From Caldifarciminota bacterium (GTDB lineage: Bacteria > Hydrothermota > Hydrothermia > UBA1063 > CAJXJZ01): a stretch of 64,000 nucleotides of DNA. The first letter of the stretch is position 1; each line of letters opens with the position of its first letter. Below the pieces are notes generated by a model, which did not search any database, was not told the DNA's origin, and saw nothing but the letters and a program-made list of their open reading frames with translations. Below, piece by piece: positions 62,881 through 64,000 of this stretch. Position numbers and translations under genes: made by a program. The stretch lies in contig JALVYB010000005.1 of assembly GCA_027038175.1 (NCBI GenBank), forward strand, positions 1-64,000. The letters run 5' to 3'.

Positions 62881-63570
62881 ATGCGTAAATTAGTAATACT
62901 AATCATAATGCTCGCCACAGGACTCTGGGCTCACGACCTGTGGTTTGCAAAAGCACAGGATGGCTCGCTTATTCTGAGATACGGACATATAACGCATGCG
63001 CATGGAGGGAAGAAGAATATCACCTATAATATGACCAATGTAAAAGAAGTACTGGGCTTTAATCAGCGGGGTGAAAAGGTTAATCTGAAGGTTGAAAACG
63101 CGTATCCACTTAAAATAAAAAATCCTCCGTATGCGGTTATGGTTGTATTTTCCACAGGATACTGGACAAAAACAGTTGAGGGGGAAAAGAACCTGCCGAA
63201 GGATAGTGTAGAAATGCCCCTCCACTCCTGGCTCTCTTATGAGTATGTAAAATATATAAACAGGTGGAGTGAGTCTTTTAAGAATCCTCTGACAGATAAA
63301 CTTGAAGTTACACCTCTTCAGGATATTACAAAAGTTAAAAAAGGTGATAAGGTAACCTTCCTTGTTACATTAAACAAGAGGCCTCTCAAAGGGGTCGTTG
63401 TAGCGTATAATGGTAAGCCACGTGGAATGACAGATGAAAAAGGCAGGATAAATATAAGGATAAGAGAAAAGGGGATACAACTTATTTCCGCCACATATAA
63501 AGAAGAAGGAGATGGAAAAAAGTGTGATGAGATAATCCATACTGCAACATTGAACTGGGAGGTGAAATAA
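62881..63570 (+). CDS. DUF4198-family secreted protein, metal-uptake associated
   Basis: The protein is about 229 residues with signal peptide MRKLVILIIMLATGLWA, followed by the DUF4198 signature HDLWFAKAQDGSLILRYGH, several His residues (HITHAHGG) and a C-terminal beta-sandwich (GVVVAYNGKPRGMTDEKGRINI). DUF4198 proteins are usually found beside nickel or cobalt ECF transporters and are thought to act in metal capture outside the cell. ATG 62881 is preferred over GTG 62875 because GGAGG (62869-62873) is correctly spaced and the ATG opens on the signal peptide. Confidence 0.7.
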   Translation: MRKLVILIIMLATGLWAHDLWFAKAQDGSLILRYGHITHAHGGKKNITYNMTNVKEVLGFNQRGEKVNLKVENAYPLKIKNPPYAVMVVFSTGYWTKTVEGEKNLPKDSVEMPLHSWLSYEYVKYINRWSESFKNPLTDKLEVTPLQDITKVKKGDKVTFLVTLNKRPLKGVVVAYNGKPRGMTDEKGRINIRIREKGIQLISATYKEEGDGKKCDEIIHTATLNWEVK

Positions 63571-63987
63571 ATGCATTTTCTTCTTATTTTCCTTATCTCA
63601 CACGAGTTATTGCACAGAGTCGATAATGGAAAAGATGCCGTAGTGGTTGAGTTTTATTTTGCGGACAATTCAAAATTTTCCTATGAGGAGTATAAAGTTT
63701 TCAGACCGGGAAATTCCAGAATACCTTTTGCTGTTGGAAGAACGGATGCTCTTGGAAGGGTTGTTTTTTTGCCCGACACTGATGGAGTATGGCGGGTTAA
63801 AGTTACTTCAAATACGGGACATGGCGCAGACCTTTCTATTAAAATTACTCAGGGTATGGTTAATGAGGAAAGTTCAAATATTATGATTTTTAATATTTTA
63901 AGATTTTTGCTTGGCGTTATTCTAATTATAGGGGTATTTGTTCTCTTGTCAAAAAACACAAAACACAAAAAGGAGGCAAGTGTATGA
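63571..63987 (+). CDS. NikL-like membrane-anchored protein, metal-uptake associated
   Basis: The 138-residue protein has a hydrophobic N-terminus and a carboxypeptidase-regulatory-like domain: HELLHRVDNGKDAVVVEFYF, then GRTDALGRVVFLPDTDGVWR and VKVTSNTGHGADL. A C-terminal helix (LRFLLGVILIIGVFVLLS) follows. This matches the short accessory proteins located between DUF4198 genes and CbiM/NikM transport genes. It directly follows the DUF4198 stop and overlaps the next start by four bases. The role in Ni/Co transport is inferred from family context. Confidence 0.65.
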   Translation: MHFLLIFLISHELLHRVDNGKDAVVVEFYFADNSKFSYEEYKVFRPGNSRIPFAVGRTDALGRVVFLPDTDGVWRVKVTSNTGHGADLSIKITQGMVNEESSNIMIFNILRFLLGVILIIGVFVLLSKNTKHKKEASV

Positions 63988-64000
63988 AGAAGGTATATAT
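63984..64000 (+). CDS. Start of a further gene of the metal-uptake locus (partial)
   Basis: ATG at 63984 overlaps the preceding TGA (ATGA) with AAGGAGG upstream. Only five codons (MKKVY) are visible before the window ends. By context it could be a CbiM/NikM-type component, but the sequence shown cannot prove that. Confidence 0.4.

Overview
The window reads as a single chromosomal segment from a Gram-negative-type, probably thermophilic bacterium of an uncultivated lineage. Evidence for an outer membrane is several signal-peptide beta-barrel proteins (7711-8466, 48685-49704), a lipoprotein (6456-7406), LspA, and a long YidC with a large periplasmic domain. A secreted beta-propeller-like protein (60159-61868) ends in a domain resembling the type IX secretion (Por/type A) sorting domain, which points to the FCB side of the tree. 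A GH57 branching enzyme, Lys/Glu/Arg-rich proteins, and many AGA/AGG and ATA codons fit a thermophile. A WOR-3/Hydrothermae-like candidate phylum is my best guess, but that is inference and low confidence. No mobile element, CRISPR array or rRNA was seen. There is one tRNA (Val-GAC).

Layout. 1-5594: a tight proteostasis operon, tig (partial)-clpP-clpX-lon-hflX. 5645-8466: secreted GH16-like and GH114-like proteins, an orphan transcript region with tandem promoters, and an outer-membrane barrel. 8466-12093: BASS-family transporter + UspA + DGC-domain protein, then an ABC-2 exporter. 12163-16407: tRNA-Val and the classic rpmH-rnpA-yidD-yidC-khpB(jag)-mnmE cluster. 16410-20879 (minus): hydantoinase-like amidohydrolase, glycogen synthase and GH57 branching enzyme. 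20980-25237 (minus): an ABC-2 permease remnant, a small membrane protein and two paralogous TPR proteins. 25378-32311: two giant GGDEF-AAA-TPR proteins around a small 4TM protein; a third is at 38924-42061. 32390-38924: Na+/solute symporter + Usp, AmrS radical SAM enzyme, HhH-GPD glycosylase, cation/proton antiporter, flavoprotein, histidine phosphatase. 42058-44711: RidA, butyrate kinase, aminotransferase (amino-acid fermentation type functions). 44773-49704: a six-gene envelope operon built around DUF6754-like membrane proteins, with lspA and an outer-membrane barrel. 49765-52984 (minus): sufC-sufB-sufD. 53157-57742: an AT-rich two-gene island with a class III nucleotide-cyclase-like protein followed by a NACHT-type STAND NTPase carrying a C-terminal PD-(D/E)XK nuclease. 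57935-62700 (minus): DUF4476 protein, MATE exporter, sorting-domain protein, CPBP protease. 62881-64000: start of a DUF4198/NikL-type locus, probably nickel/cobalt uptake.

How the genes work together. Three cytosolic diguanylate cyclases with intact GGDEF and RxxD sites are each fused to a STAND/AAA ATPase and a TPR superhelix. They and two TPR-only paralogues suggest an expanded signal-integration network making c-di-GMP without any visible receiver or membrane domain. The promoters I can read follow TTGNNN-16/17-TANNNT. In several cases only 6-9 bases separate the -10 box from the ATG, so leaderless mRNAs appear to be common here.

The best candidate for an undescribed system is the cyclase-like + NACHT-nuclease pair (putative anti-phage defence). 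Second is the DUF6754-type envelope operon, in which two of the membrane proteins appear to share a duplicated domain.
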